Assembly: GCF_022761015.1 (NCBI RefSeq)
Contig: NZ_JAKWJQ010000007.1
Span: forward strand, 1-64,000
Source of the DNA: Humibacter sp. RRB41
GTDB lineage: Bacteria > Actinomycetota > Actinomycetes > Actinomycetales > Microbacteriaceae
DNA length: 64,000 nucleotides
Reading direction: 5' to 3'
Part shown: piece by piece, positions 50,325 to 58,270 of the stretch
Numbering within the stretch: position 1 is the first letter of the stretch
How the letters are laid out: each line of letters begins with the position of its first letter
Made by a program: the position numbers and the translations under genes
The notes under the pieces: model-generated
The model's input: only the letters and a program-made list of their open reading frames with translations
What the model was told of the DNA's origin: nothing
Databases searched by the model: none

Positions 50325-51065
50325 TCAGTTCACGGCACCAAGATGCGCGGCGAGGAACGCGAACACCTGTGTGCGCACATCGGAGTGATCCAGCAGCTGG
50401 ATGCCGTGATCCGACCCCGGCACGACGGTGAGGGTGCTCACGCCCGGAGGGGCTTCCTTCTGGAACTCCTCGTTCGACGAGGTGGAGTCGAACGGGTCGT
50501 GATCCGCCGTCACGAACAGCGTCGGGCAGCGCAGCTTCGCGGCGGACTTCGCCACGTCTTCGCCCTCCAGGTACTGCTCGGCCGAAAGCGCGACGAGCGC
50601 TTCGGGCGGAGTCTTCAACGCTGCGGCGGCGATGATCGAGGCCTTCGCACCCTGCGATCCGCCGAGAAGGGCCACTCTCTGCGCGCCGTGGGATCGCATC
50701 CACGACGTGATCGCTTCGGCGTTGTCGTCGGCGGGCCCCAGGTAGTCGTACAGCACCACCTCGTCTCCCTGCGCGACGAGCGTGTCGGCGAGGTCTTTCC
50801 AGCCGCAGAGGTCCTGACCGCTCTGGTTGGAGACGACGACGGCGCGGTGCGACGTACCGAGAATCTGCACGTCGATGCCGTCGACGGTGACCGCGCGAAC
50901 GTGCTGTTCCTCGGCGAGGCAGGGTGCGACGGATGCCACAGGTGAAGACGTCGCGGCGGTCGTCGTCGCGACGTGCGGGCGCGCAGTGGCGGAGCATCCG
51001 TTCAGCGAGAGTGCTGAGATGCAGACGACGAGCATGGTGAGCATGCCGGCCTTGGCGCGCTTCAT
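50325..51065 (-). CDS. Alpha/beta hydrolase lipoprotein
   Basis: A 246-residue exported protein with lipobox LNGC (Cys24) and a short Thr/Ser linker. The hydrolase domain shows the nucleophile elbow LLGGSQGAKASIIAA (Ser of GGSQG), a later Asp in FVTADHDPFDS and the His in VPGSDHGIQLL, so the triad is complete. Resembles dienelactone-hydrolase-type esterases. Two further cysteines (PCLAEE, DLCGWKD) may form a disulfide. Substrate unknown. Single gene. Confidence 0.82.
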   Translation of the reverse strand: MKRAKAGMLTMLVVCISALSLNGCSATARPHVATTTAATSSPVASVAPCLAEEQHVRAVTVDGIDVQILGTSHRAVVVSNQSGQDLCGWKDLADTLVAQGDEVVLYDYLGPADDNAEAITSWMRSHGAQRVALLGGSQGAKASIIAAAALKTPPEALVALSAEQYLEGEDVAKSAAKLRCPTLFVTADHDPFDSTSSNEEFQKEAPPGVSTLTVVPGSDHGIQLLDHSDVRTQVFAFLAAHLGAVN

Positions 51066-51231
51066 CCTCCGATGCTATTCCCGCCTCGCTACGTGATCGA
51101 CAGGGGACGGTCGAGCGTGAATCACGGGGGAATCGGGCGATTCGTCCGCGCGGGGTGACCGTGGGCATCCGTCGTCAGCAGAATGGTGGGATGACGTTTC
51201 GTCGCGTTCGGCGACGGGAAGGCAGGGCACG

Positions 51232-52644
51232 ATGACGAGCACGCAGACCGTGACGACAGGATCCGGCTACGACGACGCAGAGCTGCAGGCGAAAGCCCGC
51301 GACCACCTGTGGATGCACTTCGCCAGGCAGTCGGTGATGGAGGACGGCTCAGGCGTGCCCATCATCGTGCGCGGCGAGGGACACAAGATCTGGGACATCC
51401 AGGGCAGGGAGTACATCGACGGACTCGCCGGACTGTTCACGGTGAACGCCGGTCACGGCCGCAAGCGGCTGGCAGAGGTGGCCGCCAAGCAGGCGGAGCA
51501 GCTGGCGTTCTTCCCGATCTGGTCGTATGCGCATCCGTCGGCCATCGAACTTGCCGACCGGCTCGCCGGCTATGCGCCGGGCGACCTGAATCGCGTGTTC
51601 TTCACCACCGGTGGCGGCGAGGCCGTCGAGACGGCGTTCAAGCTCGCGAAGTACTACTGGAAGCTGCGCGGCAAGCCGACGAAGCACAAGGTGCTGTCGC
51701 GTTCCATCGCGTATCACGGCACGACGCAGGGAGCGCTTGCGCTGACAGGCATCCCCGAGATGAAGCAGATGTTCGAGCCGCTCACCCCAGGCGGGTTCCG
51801 GGTGCCAAACACCAATTTCTACCGTGCGGCCGAACACGGCGCTCCGGCAGACGATCTCGAGGCCTTCGGCCAGTGGGCCGCGAACCGCATAGCGGAGATG
51901 ATCGAGTTCGAGGGCCCGGACACCGTCGCCGCGATCTTCCTCGAACCGGTGCAGAACGCTGGCGGATGTTTCCCTCCGCCTCCCGGATACTTCCAGCGCG
52001 TACGCGAGATCTGCGACGAGTACGACGTGCTGCTGGTCAGTGACGAGGTGATCTGCGCCTTCGGCCGCATCGGCAGCATGTTCGCGTGCGAGGAGCTCGG
52101 CTACCAGCCAGACATGATCACCTGTGCCAAGGCGATGACGAGCGGATACTCGCCCATCGGCGCCTGCATCGTCAGCGACAAGCTGTACGAGCCGTTCAAG
52201 CACGGCGAGGCATCCTTCCCGCACGGGTACACGTTCGGCGGGCATCCCGTCTCGGCGGCCGTTGCGCTGGAGAATCTCGACATCTTCGAGGAGGAACGCC
52301 TCAACGAGCATGTGCGCGAGAACTCACCGCTGTTCCGTGCGGAACTCGAGACGCTGCTCGACCTGCCGATCGTCGGCGACGTGCGCGGCGCGGGCTACTT
52401 CTTCGGCATCGAGCTGGTGAAGGACAAGAAGACGAAGGAGACGTTCAACGACGAGGAGTCCGAGCGTCTGCTGCGCGGATTCCTGTCGAAGGCGCTCTAC
52501 GACGCCGGGCTGTACTGCCGAGCGGATGACCGTGGAGACCCCGTCATCCAGCTGTCGCCGCCACTGACCATCGGGCCTACCGAGTTCGCGCAGATCCGCG
52601 AGATTCTGCACGGCGTGCTGACGGAGGCGTCGAACCGGCTGTAG
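51232..52644 (+). CDS. Class III aminotransferase, putrescine/omega-amino acid:pyruvate type
   Basis: A 470-residue PLP enzyme. Visible marks are IWDIQGREYIDGLAGLFTVNAGHGRK, FFTTGGGEAVETAFKLAKYYWKLRGKPTKHKVLSR, AYHGTTQGALALTG, LLVSDEVICAFGRIGSMFACE and the PLP lysine in ITCAKAMTSGYSPIGA. This subgroup transaminates diamines or omega-amino acids with pyruvate and is frequent beside putrescine genes. With the amine oxidases further left it fits polyamine breakdown, but it lies alone here. ATG 51232 with AAGGCAGGG upstream. Confidence 0.87.
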   Translation: MTSTQTVTTGSGYDDAELQAKARDHLWMHFARQSVMEDGSGVPIIVRGEGHKIWDIQGREYIDGLAGLFTVNAGHGRKRLAEVAAKQAEQLAFFPIWSYAHPSAIELADRLAGYAPGDLNRVFFTTGGGEAVETAFKLAKYYWKLRGKPTKHKVLSRSIAYHGTTQGALALTGIPEMKQMFEPLTPGGFRVPNTNFYRAAEHGAPADDLEAFGQWAANRIAEMIEFEGPDTVAAIFLEPVQNAGGCFPPPPGYFQRVREICDEYDVLLVSDEVICAFGRIGSMFACEELGYQPDMITCAKAMTSGYSPIGACIVSDKLYEPFKHGEASFPHGYTFGGHPVSAAVALENLDIFEEERLNEHVRENSPLFRAELETLLDLPIVGDVRGAGYFFGIELVKDKKTKETFNDEESERLLRGFLSKALYDAGLYCRADDRGDPVIQLSPPLTIGPTEFAQIREILHGVLTEASNRL

Positions 52645-52660
52645 TCCAACCGCACGCCCC

Positions 52661-52729
52661 CGTTCCGGTCGCGCAAATTGGGATAGTTGCACTCCGATTC
52701 CAACAATTTTCGCGACTGGGACGGGAACG
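52661..52729. repeat. Long imperfect intergenic hairpin
   Basis: GTTCCGGTCGCGCAAATTGG in the left arm pairs imperfectly with CAATTTTCGCGACTGGGACG and GGAAC in the right arm. It shares TTCCGGTCGCG(C)AAA with the hairpin at 53786-53844, and the two bracket the AbiEi-like gene. Confidence 0.6.
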
Positions 52730-52787
52730 GCGGGGTGGATGGGGAGAACTTCTGCGGCGTCTCCTCGTTCGATGGGACCGTCGGTCC

Positions 52788-53762
52788 ATGGGAGCCGAAC
52801 GTGGTCTTCCGCCGGAGCTCGGCGGGACCTTCAGTGTGGCGCGTGCGCTGCGTATGGGAATTTCCTACGAGCGCCTCAGAGCGGCGGATCTCGCACGCCC
52901 CTTTCACGGTGTGCGACGGCCTACAGGGGAGGCGTATTCCGACGACGACATCGATCCCTACGAGCGGCAGCGCCGATCCCGCATCGTTCGAGCTCGCGAG
53001 TACCTGCCGCGGATGCATCCCGATCATTTCTTCAGCCACGAGACTGCGGTATCGATCTATCGCGGCCCGCTCCCCCTGACGTTCACAGAGCTGAACGACC
53101 TCGTGCTGGGTGCCGAACTCGGGTTACATGTGAGCGCCGTCGGCCCGGTCGCATTGCCGAGGACGGCTGGCGTCGTGCGCCATCGTGCGCACTCGGGTGT
53201 CGTTGTCACAAAGCGCGATGGGTTGCGTGTCACGTCGGCGGCGTCCACGTGGGCGAGCCTCGGAGCGCTGTCCTTGCCCGATTCGATCGCCCTCGGCGAC
53301 TTCTTCTGCCGCGCGTGGCGGACGGGATTCGGGCGGCCGAACGCCGGAAGGCCGCCACTGGCGACCGTCGCCGATTTGCGGGCCGCGCTCGCGACCGGAC
53401 GCAGGAGGGGCGCGCCGACTCTGCGCGCCGCGATCGAGCTGATTCGTGAAGATTCCTGGTCGCCGAGGGAATCGCGCGTGAGGTACGAGCTGGTGAGCGC
53501 AGGCCTTCCTGAGCCCGAGTTGAACGTGGATGTCTTCGACGAATCGGGCCGATTCCAGGGCTGTGTCGACATGCTCTACCGTCGGCAGCGCGTGATCGTC
53601 GAATACCACGGGATGCTCCACCGCGACACGTGGGCGGCCGACGTCGAACGCATCGCTGCGTTCCGCGACGCGGGATGGACCGTGATCGAGGTGACGACGA
53701 CGTTGCTCGCGAACCCGACGGAGCTCGTGCGAAGAGTGTCGAAAGCCCTGGCTCGTCGCTGA
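52788..53762 (+). CDS. AbiEi-antitoxin-like/DUF559 endonuclease-fold protein
   Basis: A 324-residue protein. The first part is helical with FSVARALRMGISYERLRAADL, like the winged-helix start of AbiEi-type antitoxins and relatives. The C-terminal half (about 215-320) has the restriction-endonuclease-like pattern of DUF559/Vsr-like proteins: RESRVRYELVSAGLPEPELNVDVFDESGRFQGCVDMLYRRQRVIVEYHG, then VERIAAFRDAGWTVIEVTTT. These are widespread singletons in Actinobacteria, with no toxin partner here. Nuclease activity is not proven. It lies between two similar palindromes. Confidence 0.78.
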   Translation: MGAERGLPPELGGTFSVARALRMGISYERLRAADLARPFHGVRRPTGEAYSDDDIDPYERQRRSRIVRAREYLPRMHPDHFFSHETAVSIYRGPLPLTFTELNDLVLGAELGLHVSAVGPVALPRTAGVVRHRAHSGVVVTKRDGLRVTSAASTWASLGALSLPDSIALGDFFCRAWRTGFGRPNAGRPPLATVADLRAALATGRRRGAPTLRAAIELIREDSWSPRESRVRYELVSAGLPEPELNVDVFDESGRFQGCVDMLYRRQRVIVEYHGMLHRDTWAADVERIAAFRDAGWTVIEVTTTLLANPTELVRRVSKALARR

Positions 53763-53785
53763 AGCAGCCCCGCCTCGCTTCTCCG

Positions 53786-53844
53786 TTCCGGTCGCGAAAC
53801 TTGGTGGCAGACGAAGCCCGATGCCACAGATTTCGAGACCGGAA
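53786..53844. repeat. Long imperfect intergenic hairpin
   Basis: TTCCGGTCGCGAAACTTGGT with GGCA pairs with TGCCACAGATTTCGAGACCG with GAA around a 12-base loop, roughly 20 of 24 pairs. It follows the AbiEi-like gene stop by 23 bases and converges on the GNAT gene end. A terminator role for both is possible. Confidence 0.65.
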
Positions 53845-53857
53845 TCGAGAAGAGGGA

Positions 53858-54451
53858 TTACAACCGCTTGCGCATCACCCAGCGCTCGCGGCCGCCGCTG
53901 TGCGCCGTCGTCTTGACGGCACGCTCGAATCCGGATGCCTCGAACAGCGACGTGGTGCCGACGTAGCCCGAGATGATGTCGACGCGACCGCCGCCTGGAG
54001 CGTCCACCTCGATCGGATACCCCTCGATCACGGCCGCCCCGTGGTCGCGCGCGTGACGCACCGCGCCGTCGAGAAGCGTGTGCATGAGGCCCTGGCCGCG
54101 ATACGGGGGACGCACGACGAAGCAGACGGTGCTCCAGGCATCCTGATCGTCGACGAACGGGATCGTGCGCGAGTTCATCAGGCGGCGATAGGTGGAGCGC
54201 GGCGCGACGGAGCACCATCCGGCCGGCTCGCCATCGACGTACGCGAGAACGCCTGGGCCGGGCTCGGACTCGCATTCGGCCTTCATGTATGCGCCGCGCG
54301 CGTCGCCGGGAACGCTGGTGTCGCGGTAGGACATGCACCAGCATCCGTTGCCGCCGGGCTTCTTCACGCCGACGACCTCGTAGAAGCCGTCCCAGTGACC
54401 GGTGGCGGCAACCACCTCGATGTCGGCGCCTTCCAGCGCGATGCGCTTCAC
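53858..54451 (-). CDS. GNAT family N-acetyltransferase
   Basis: A 197-residue acetyltransferase. The acetyl-CoA loop is VRPPYRGQGLMHTLLDGAVRHA (RxxGxG/A: Y-R-G-Q-G), preceded by strands with CFVV, and the C-terminal strand pair has GFERAVKTTAHSGGRERWVMRK. A Cys/Trp-rich N-terminal region (NGCWCMSYRD) and GWCSVAPRSTYRRL resemble bacterial GNATs in Microbacteriaceae. GTG 54451 is used; a longer ORF to 54511 is not supported. Substrate unknown. Confidence 0.82.
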   Translation of the reverse strand: MKRIALEGADIEVVAATGHWDGFYEVVGVKKPGGNGCWCMSYRDTSVPGDARGAYMKAECESEPGPGVLAYVDGEPAGWCSVAPRSTYRRLMNSRTIPFVDDQDAWSTVCFVVRPPYRGQGLMHTLLDGAVRHARDHGAAVIEGYPIEVDAPGGGRVDIISGYVGTTSLFEASGFERAVKTTAHSGGRERWVMRKRL

Positions 54452-54507
54452 CACGCTTCGAGCGTACGTGCGGCCACCGACTCTCGACCGCTTGCGAGCC
54501 TCCGATT

Positions 54508-54568
54508 GCAACCACTTCGTGCAACCGCAGCCAGTTCAGCCGGCTGCACTTGCACGAAGTGGCTGCGG
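54508..54568. repeat. Long imperfect intergenic hairpin
   Basis: TTGCAACCACTTCGTGCAAC at the left and GCACGAAGTGGCTGCGG at the right pair around a loop AGTTCAGCC. It sits between the GNAT gene start and the ArsR gene end. The core CCACTTCGTGC/GCACGAAGTGG is perfect over 11 pairs. Confidence 0.65.
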
Positions 54569-54596
54569 TCGGGGGCGGGTCGGTCGGCGGGGCGGG

Positions 54597-54962
54597 TCAG
54601 TCGGCCAGCAGGGAGTCGATGAGTCCCGGGAATCGATCGTCGAGCTCGGCCCGCCGCAGCTGGATGTCGTGCTGGCGCCCGTTCACGAGCCAGCGGATGA
54701 GCCCTGCCTCGCGCAGTGTCTTGAAGTGGTGAGACAGCGTGGACTTCTGCACGTCGAAGCCCCACGTGTCGCGGGACTTGGGCTGAGGCTTGCCGTCGGC
54801 GATGCGCCGCACGATCTCGAGGCGGATCGGATCGGCGACGGCACGCAGCACATCGATGAGCTGAACGTCGGCCATGTCGGGAACCGGATAGTTCTCGACG
54901 TTCCAGTGCTCGGGATCGACGTCTGACGGATGCTCGTTCGTCGCTGCGGTCTCCTCGGCCAC
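54597..54962 (-). CDS. ArsR-type (HTH_20) transcriptional regulator
   Basis: A 121-residue winged-helix regulator starting at GTG 54962, five bases after GGAGG. The DNA-binding part is LIDVLRAVADPIRLEIVRRIADGKPQPKSRDTWGFDVQKSTLSHHFKTLREAGLIRWLVNGRQHDIQLR. The N-terminal 30 residues are acidic. Divergent from the MFS gene with a 57-base gap that must hold both promoters. It likely represses the transporter until an inducer appears. Confidence 0.86.
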   Translation of the reverse strand: MAEETAATNEHPSDVDPEHWNVENYPVPDMADVQLIDVLRAVADPIRLEIVRRIADGKPQPKSRDTWGFDVQKSTLSHHFKTLREAGLIRWLVNGRQHDIQLRRAELDDRFPGLIDSLLAD

Positions 54963-55019
54963 GTGATCCTCCGAAAAAATAGTTTGACGAACATCGAACC
55001 ATCGGTCTACGTTGACCGT

Positions 55020-56261
55020 ATGACCGTCATCGAACAATCATATCGCGGTTCGACCGTTCGACTGCTACTTCTCGGGTTGTCCATGTTCATCGTGGGCACC
55101 AACGCGTTCGTCATCGCGGGACTGCTGCCGCAGATCGCCCACGATCTCGGCGCCGGCCAGGCTGCCGTCAGCTACTCCATCACCGTCTACTCGCTTGTCG
55201 TGGCGGTGGCATCGCCCATCGTGTCGATCGTCATGTCCCGGGTGCCCCGCGGCATGCTGATGGCCGGCGGCGCGCTGCTCTTCGCGGCTGGCGCTGCCAT
55301 CGCGGCATCGAGCGACACGCTCGCGCTCTTCGTCATCGGACGACTCGTCGCCGCACTCGGTGGGGCAGCGCTCGTGCCGACTGCCGCGGCAGTCGCCACC
55401 GGCCTGGTGCCGCCCGAGCGACGAGGCCGGGCTCTCGCGGTCGTCGGCGGCGGTTTCACGCTCGCCGTCGCGATCGGCTCACCCCTCGGCACCGAACTCG
55501 GCAGCCTCTCCGACTGGCGGGTGCCGATGTGGTGCCTCGTCGCCATCGGCTTGCTGGTCACCGTGGCGATTCCGTTGCTGTTCCGCGGCATGCCGACTCC
55601 GGCGAGTGTTCCGCTGCGACGCAGGCTCGCGCCGCTTGCCGATCTTCGAGTGCTCGCGACCCTCGGAGCGGCGCTGTTCGTGACCACCGGATTCAACGTG
55701 GTTTACATCTTCTCGGCCGAGGTGGCGCACGTGGCCACGGGCGGCTCCGGCGCGCTGCTCGCCGTGCTGCTGCTGGTCTACGGGGTGGCGGGCATCCTGG
55801 GCAATGCCGCTGCCGGACCGCTCACCGACCGGGTCGGAAGCCGCACCACAGCCGTCATCGGCCTCGGAGTGCAGATCGTCGTACTGCTGGCGCTGGCTGT
55901 TCTCGCGTGGTCGTTCGCGGCATCCGTCGTCGTGTTCTTCGTCTGGGGCGCGGTCGCTGCGGCGTTGAGCATTCCGGTGCAGCACAGGCTCGTCGCCATC
56001 GAACCGAGCCAGGCGCCTGTCACTCTCGCGTGGTTCTCGACGGCGATGTACCTCGGCATCGCGATCGCCCCGCCGCTCGGCAACGCGTCGATCGCCATCG
56101 CCGGGGCGTGGCTCGTGCCTGTCACCGGTGCCGTCGTGAGTGCCCTTGCATTGACGCTGTTCCTCGTCGGTTACGCCAGGCGACGGATGCCCGCCACGGC
56201 GACCCCGGTCGCACCCGGCACCGCATCGGGCGAGCCCGGCGAGCGGGTGGTCGCCGGCTGA
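55020..56261 (+). CDS. MFS efflux transporter (DHA1, Ara/CmlA-type)
   Basis: A 413-residue, twelve-helix major facilitator of the DHA1 family. Marks are RLLLLGLSMFIVGTNAFVIAGLLPQIAHDLG (the TEF-like motif of Ara/Pbu-type exporters), MSRVPRGML (motif A-like), GRLVAALGGAALVPTAAAVATGLVPPERRGRALAVVGGGFTLAVAIGSPLGTELG (motif C region). It probably exports drugs or sugars. ATG 55020; upstream codons to 54930 are not used. Controlled by the divergent ArsR-type gene. Confidence 0.86.
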   Translation: MTVIEQSYRGSTVRLLLLGLSMFIVGTNAFVIAGLLPQIAHDLGAGQAAVSYSITVYSLVVAVASPIVSIVMSRVPRGMLMAGGALLFAAGAAIAASSDTLALFVIGRLVAALGGAALVPTAAAVATGLVPPERRGRALAVVGGGFTLAVAIGSPLGTELGSLSDWRVPMWCLVAIGLLVTVAIPLLFRGMPTPASVPLRRRLAPLADLRVLATLGAALFVTTGFNVVYIFSAEVAHVATGGSGALLAVLLLVYGVAGILGNAAAGPLTDRVGSRTTAVIGLGVQIVVLLALAVLAWSFAASVVVFFVWGAVAAALSIPVQHRLVAIEPSQAPVTLAWFSTAMYLGIAIAPPLGNASIAIAGAWLVPVTGAVVSALALTLFLVGYARRRMPATATPVAPGTASGEPGERVVAG

Positions 56262-56312
56262 GGCAGAACGCCCTCGGCGAACACGGCCTCGAGCGGCACC
56301 CTCGACGCGCCA

Positions 56313-56326
56313 AACGATATATCGTT
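56313..56326. promoter_or_regulatory. PadR-like palindromic operator upstream of ABC exporter
   Basis: AACGATATATCGTT is a perfect 14-bp palindrome 56 bases before the ATG of the ABC exporter gene. AT-rich ATATAT cores with CGAT flanks are typical targets of PadR-family repressors. No PadR gene is visible nearby in the window. Confidence 0.55.
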
Positions 56327-56382
56327 GACGCGTCGCGCGGGTGGATGTCTGTCGTGCGCGCCGCGGAGCGAGAGGAAGCGCC

Positions 56383-58263
56383 ATGAGCATGATGGGACGA
56401 CCCGGTGGCGGTGGTGGCCGCGGTAGGGGCGGCGACATCGCTGCGCAGAAGGCCGCGAACGCCCGCGCACCGAAGATCCCGCATCTGATGCGCCGGGTGA
56501 CCCAGCTGTTCGCGCCGTACAAGGCTGCACTGTCGGTCACCGTGGTGCTCGTGCTGATCTCGGCGGCGCTGTCCGTGGTCCCGCCGTTGCTGACCCAGCG
56601 CGTGTTCGACGACGGGCTGTTTCCGAAGACCGGGCATCCAGACCTGCGGGTCACGGTCATCCTCGTCGTCGCCATGATCGTCGTGTATCTCGTCTCGGGT
56701 GGTCTCGGCGTGTGGCAGACCTTTCTGACCGCGACCGTGGGCAACAAGGTGATGGGGTCGCTGCGTGTGAAGCTGTTCCGTCACCTGCAGTCGATGGAGC
56801 TCAGCTTCTTCACGCGTACGAAGACCGGTGTCATCCAATCTCGGCTCCAGAACGATGTCGGCGGCGTCTCGAACGTGCTCACCAACACGATCTCGAGCGT
56901 GCTCGGCAACATCGTGACGGTGATCGCGGCGTTCGTCGCCATGATCCTGCTGAACTGGCAGCTCACCCTGATCGCCGTCGTGCTGATGCCGTTCCTCGTC
57001 ATCGCCCAGCGCCGCGTCGGTCAGGTGCGGGCGCGCATTGCGACGGCGACCCAGGAGTCGCTGTCCGACATGACGGCGATCACGCAGGAGACGCTGAGCG
57101 TGTCGGGCATCCTGCTCTCCAAGAGCTTCAATCGGCAGCGCGCAGAGACCGCACGCTACTCGAACGAGAACGAGATCCAGATCTCGCTGCAGGTCAAAGA
57201 GACGATGAGCGGCCAGTGGTTCTTCGCGATGGTGCAGATCTTCCTGTCATCCATTCCCGCGATCGTCTACCTCGTCGCAGCGTGGCTTCTCGGCCGTGGC
57301 GCGCCCGACATCACGTCGGGAACGATCGTCGCGTTCACCACGGTGCAGGCACGCCTGCTGTTCCCGCTGATCGGCATCATGCAGACCGCGCTCAACCTGC
57401 AGACATCCGGCGCTCTGTTCGCCCGCATCTTCGAGTATCTCGACCTGAAGCCGGCGATCGCCGACCGACAGCACGCGATCGACGTTCCCGCCGATGGGCC
57501 GGTGGGCGAGATCGCGTTCCGCGGCGTCACGTTCAGGTATCCGGATGCCCGTGCCACCGAGCGCGCGACCCTCGACGACGTCGACTTCACGATTCGACCC
57601 GGCCAGTTCGCCGCCTTCGTCGGGCCGAGCGGAGCGGGCAAGACGACCGTGTCCTACCTCGTGCCACGCTTCTACGAAGCCAGCGAAGGTGCCGTCATGT
57701 TCGCCGGCAAGGATGTTCGCGAGCTCAAGCACGAATCCCTCGTCGACCACATCGGCATCGTGAGCCAGGAGACATACCTCTTCCACGCCTCGATCGCCGA
57801 GAACCTCAGGTATGCGGCGCCGGATGCCACGCAGGAGCAGCTCGAGGCGGCGGCGCGTGCCGCGAACATCCACGACACGATCGCCGGGTTCCCCGACGGA
57901 TACGACACTCTCGTGGGCGAGCGCGGCTACCGGCTCTCCGGCGGAGAGAAGCAGCGCATCGCGATCGCACGCGTGCTGCTGAAGGACCCGGAGGTGCTCA
58001 TCCTCGACGAAGCGACCAGCGCGCTCGACACCATCTCGGAGCGCGTCGTGCAGCAGGCGCTCGATTCCGCCGCGACAGGACGCACCACGATCGCGATCGC
58101 ACACCGACTCTCGACGATCGCCGCGGCCGACGTCATCTTCGTGGTCGACCACGGGCGCATCGCCGAGCGGGGCACGCACGCCGAACTGCTGGCGGCCGAC
58201 GGCATCTACGCCCGCCTCTACGACGAGCAGGCCGCCGTCGCGGCCGCCCCGCTGGTCGAGTAG
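56383..58263 (+). CDS. ABC transporter, fused membrane and ATPase domains (ABCB/MsbA type)
   Basis: A 626-residue half-transporter exporter: a Gly-rich start (GRPGGGGGRGRGGD), a six-helix membrane domain at about 45-330, then the ATPase. Walker A is VGPSGAGKTT, the Q-loop VSQETYLFH, the signature LSGGEKQRIAIARVLL, and Walker B LILDEATSALD, with the switch His in IAHRLSTI. It would work as a homodimer exporting lipids or drugs. ATG 56383 with AGAGGAA upstream. The final residues PLVE and the TAG stop lie in a dispersed repeat arm. Likely PadR-controlled. Confidence 0.9.
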   Translation: MSMMGRPGGGGGRGRGGDIAAQKAANARAPKIPHLMRRVTQLFAPYKAALSVTVVLVLISAALSVVPPLLTQRVFDDGLFPKTGHPDLRVTVILVVAMIVVYLVSGGLGVWQTFLTATVGNKVMGSLRVKLFRHLQSMELSFFTRTKTGVIQSRLQNDVGGVSNVLTNTISSVLGNIVTVIAAFVAMILLNWQLTLIAVVLMPFLVIAQRRVGQVRARIATATQESLSDMTAITQETLSVSGILLSKSFNRQRAETARYSNENEIQISLQVKETMSGQWFFAMVQIFLSSIPAIVYLVAAWLLGRGAPDITSGTIVAFTTVQARLLFPLIGIMQTALNLQTSGALFARIFEYLDLKPAIADRQHAIDVPADGPVGEIAFRGVTFRYPDARATERATLDDVDFTIRPGQFAAFVGPSGAGKTTVSYLVPRFYEASEGAVMFAGKDVRELKHESLVDHIGIVSQETYLFHASIAENLRYAAPDATQEQLEAAARAANIHDTIAGFPDGYDTLVGERGYRLSGGEKQRIAIARVLLKDPEVLILDEATSALDTISERVVQQALDSAATGRTTIAIAHRLSTIAAADVIFVVDHGRIAERGTHAELLAADGIYARLYDEQAAVAAAPLVE

Positions 58264-58265
58264 CG
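58247..58265. repeat. Arm of dispersed palindrome at gene end
   Basis: CCCCGCTGGTCGAGTAGCG matches the left arm of the element at 42186 and the copy at 50258. It supplies the last residues and stop of the ABC exporter. Confidence 0.65.
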
Positions 58266-58270
58266 AGGGA

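Noticed and set aside
52788-53762. Toxin-antitoxin system with AbiEii toxin
   Set aside because: No AbiEii-type nucleotidyltransferase gene lies on either side; the gene is a singleton.
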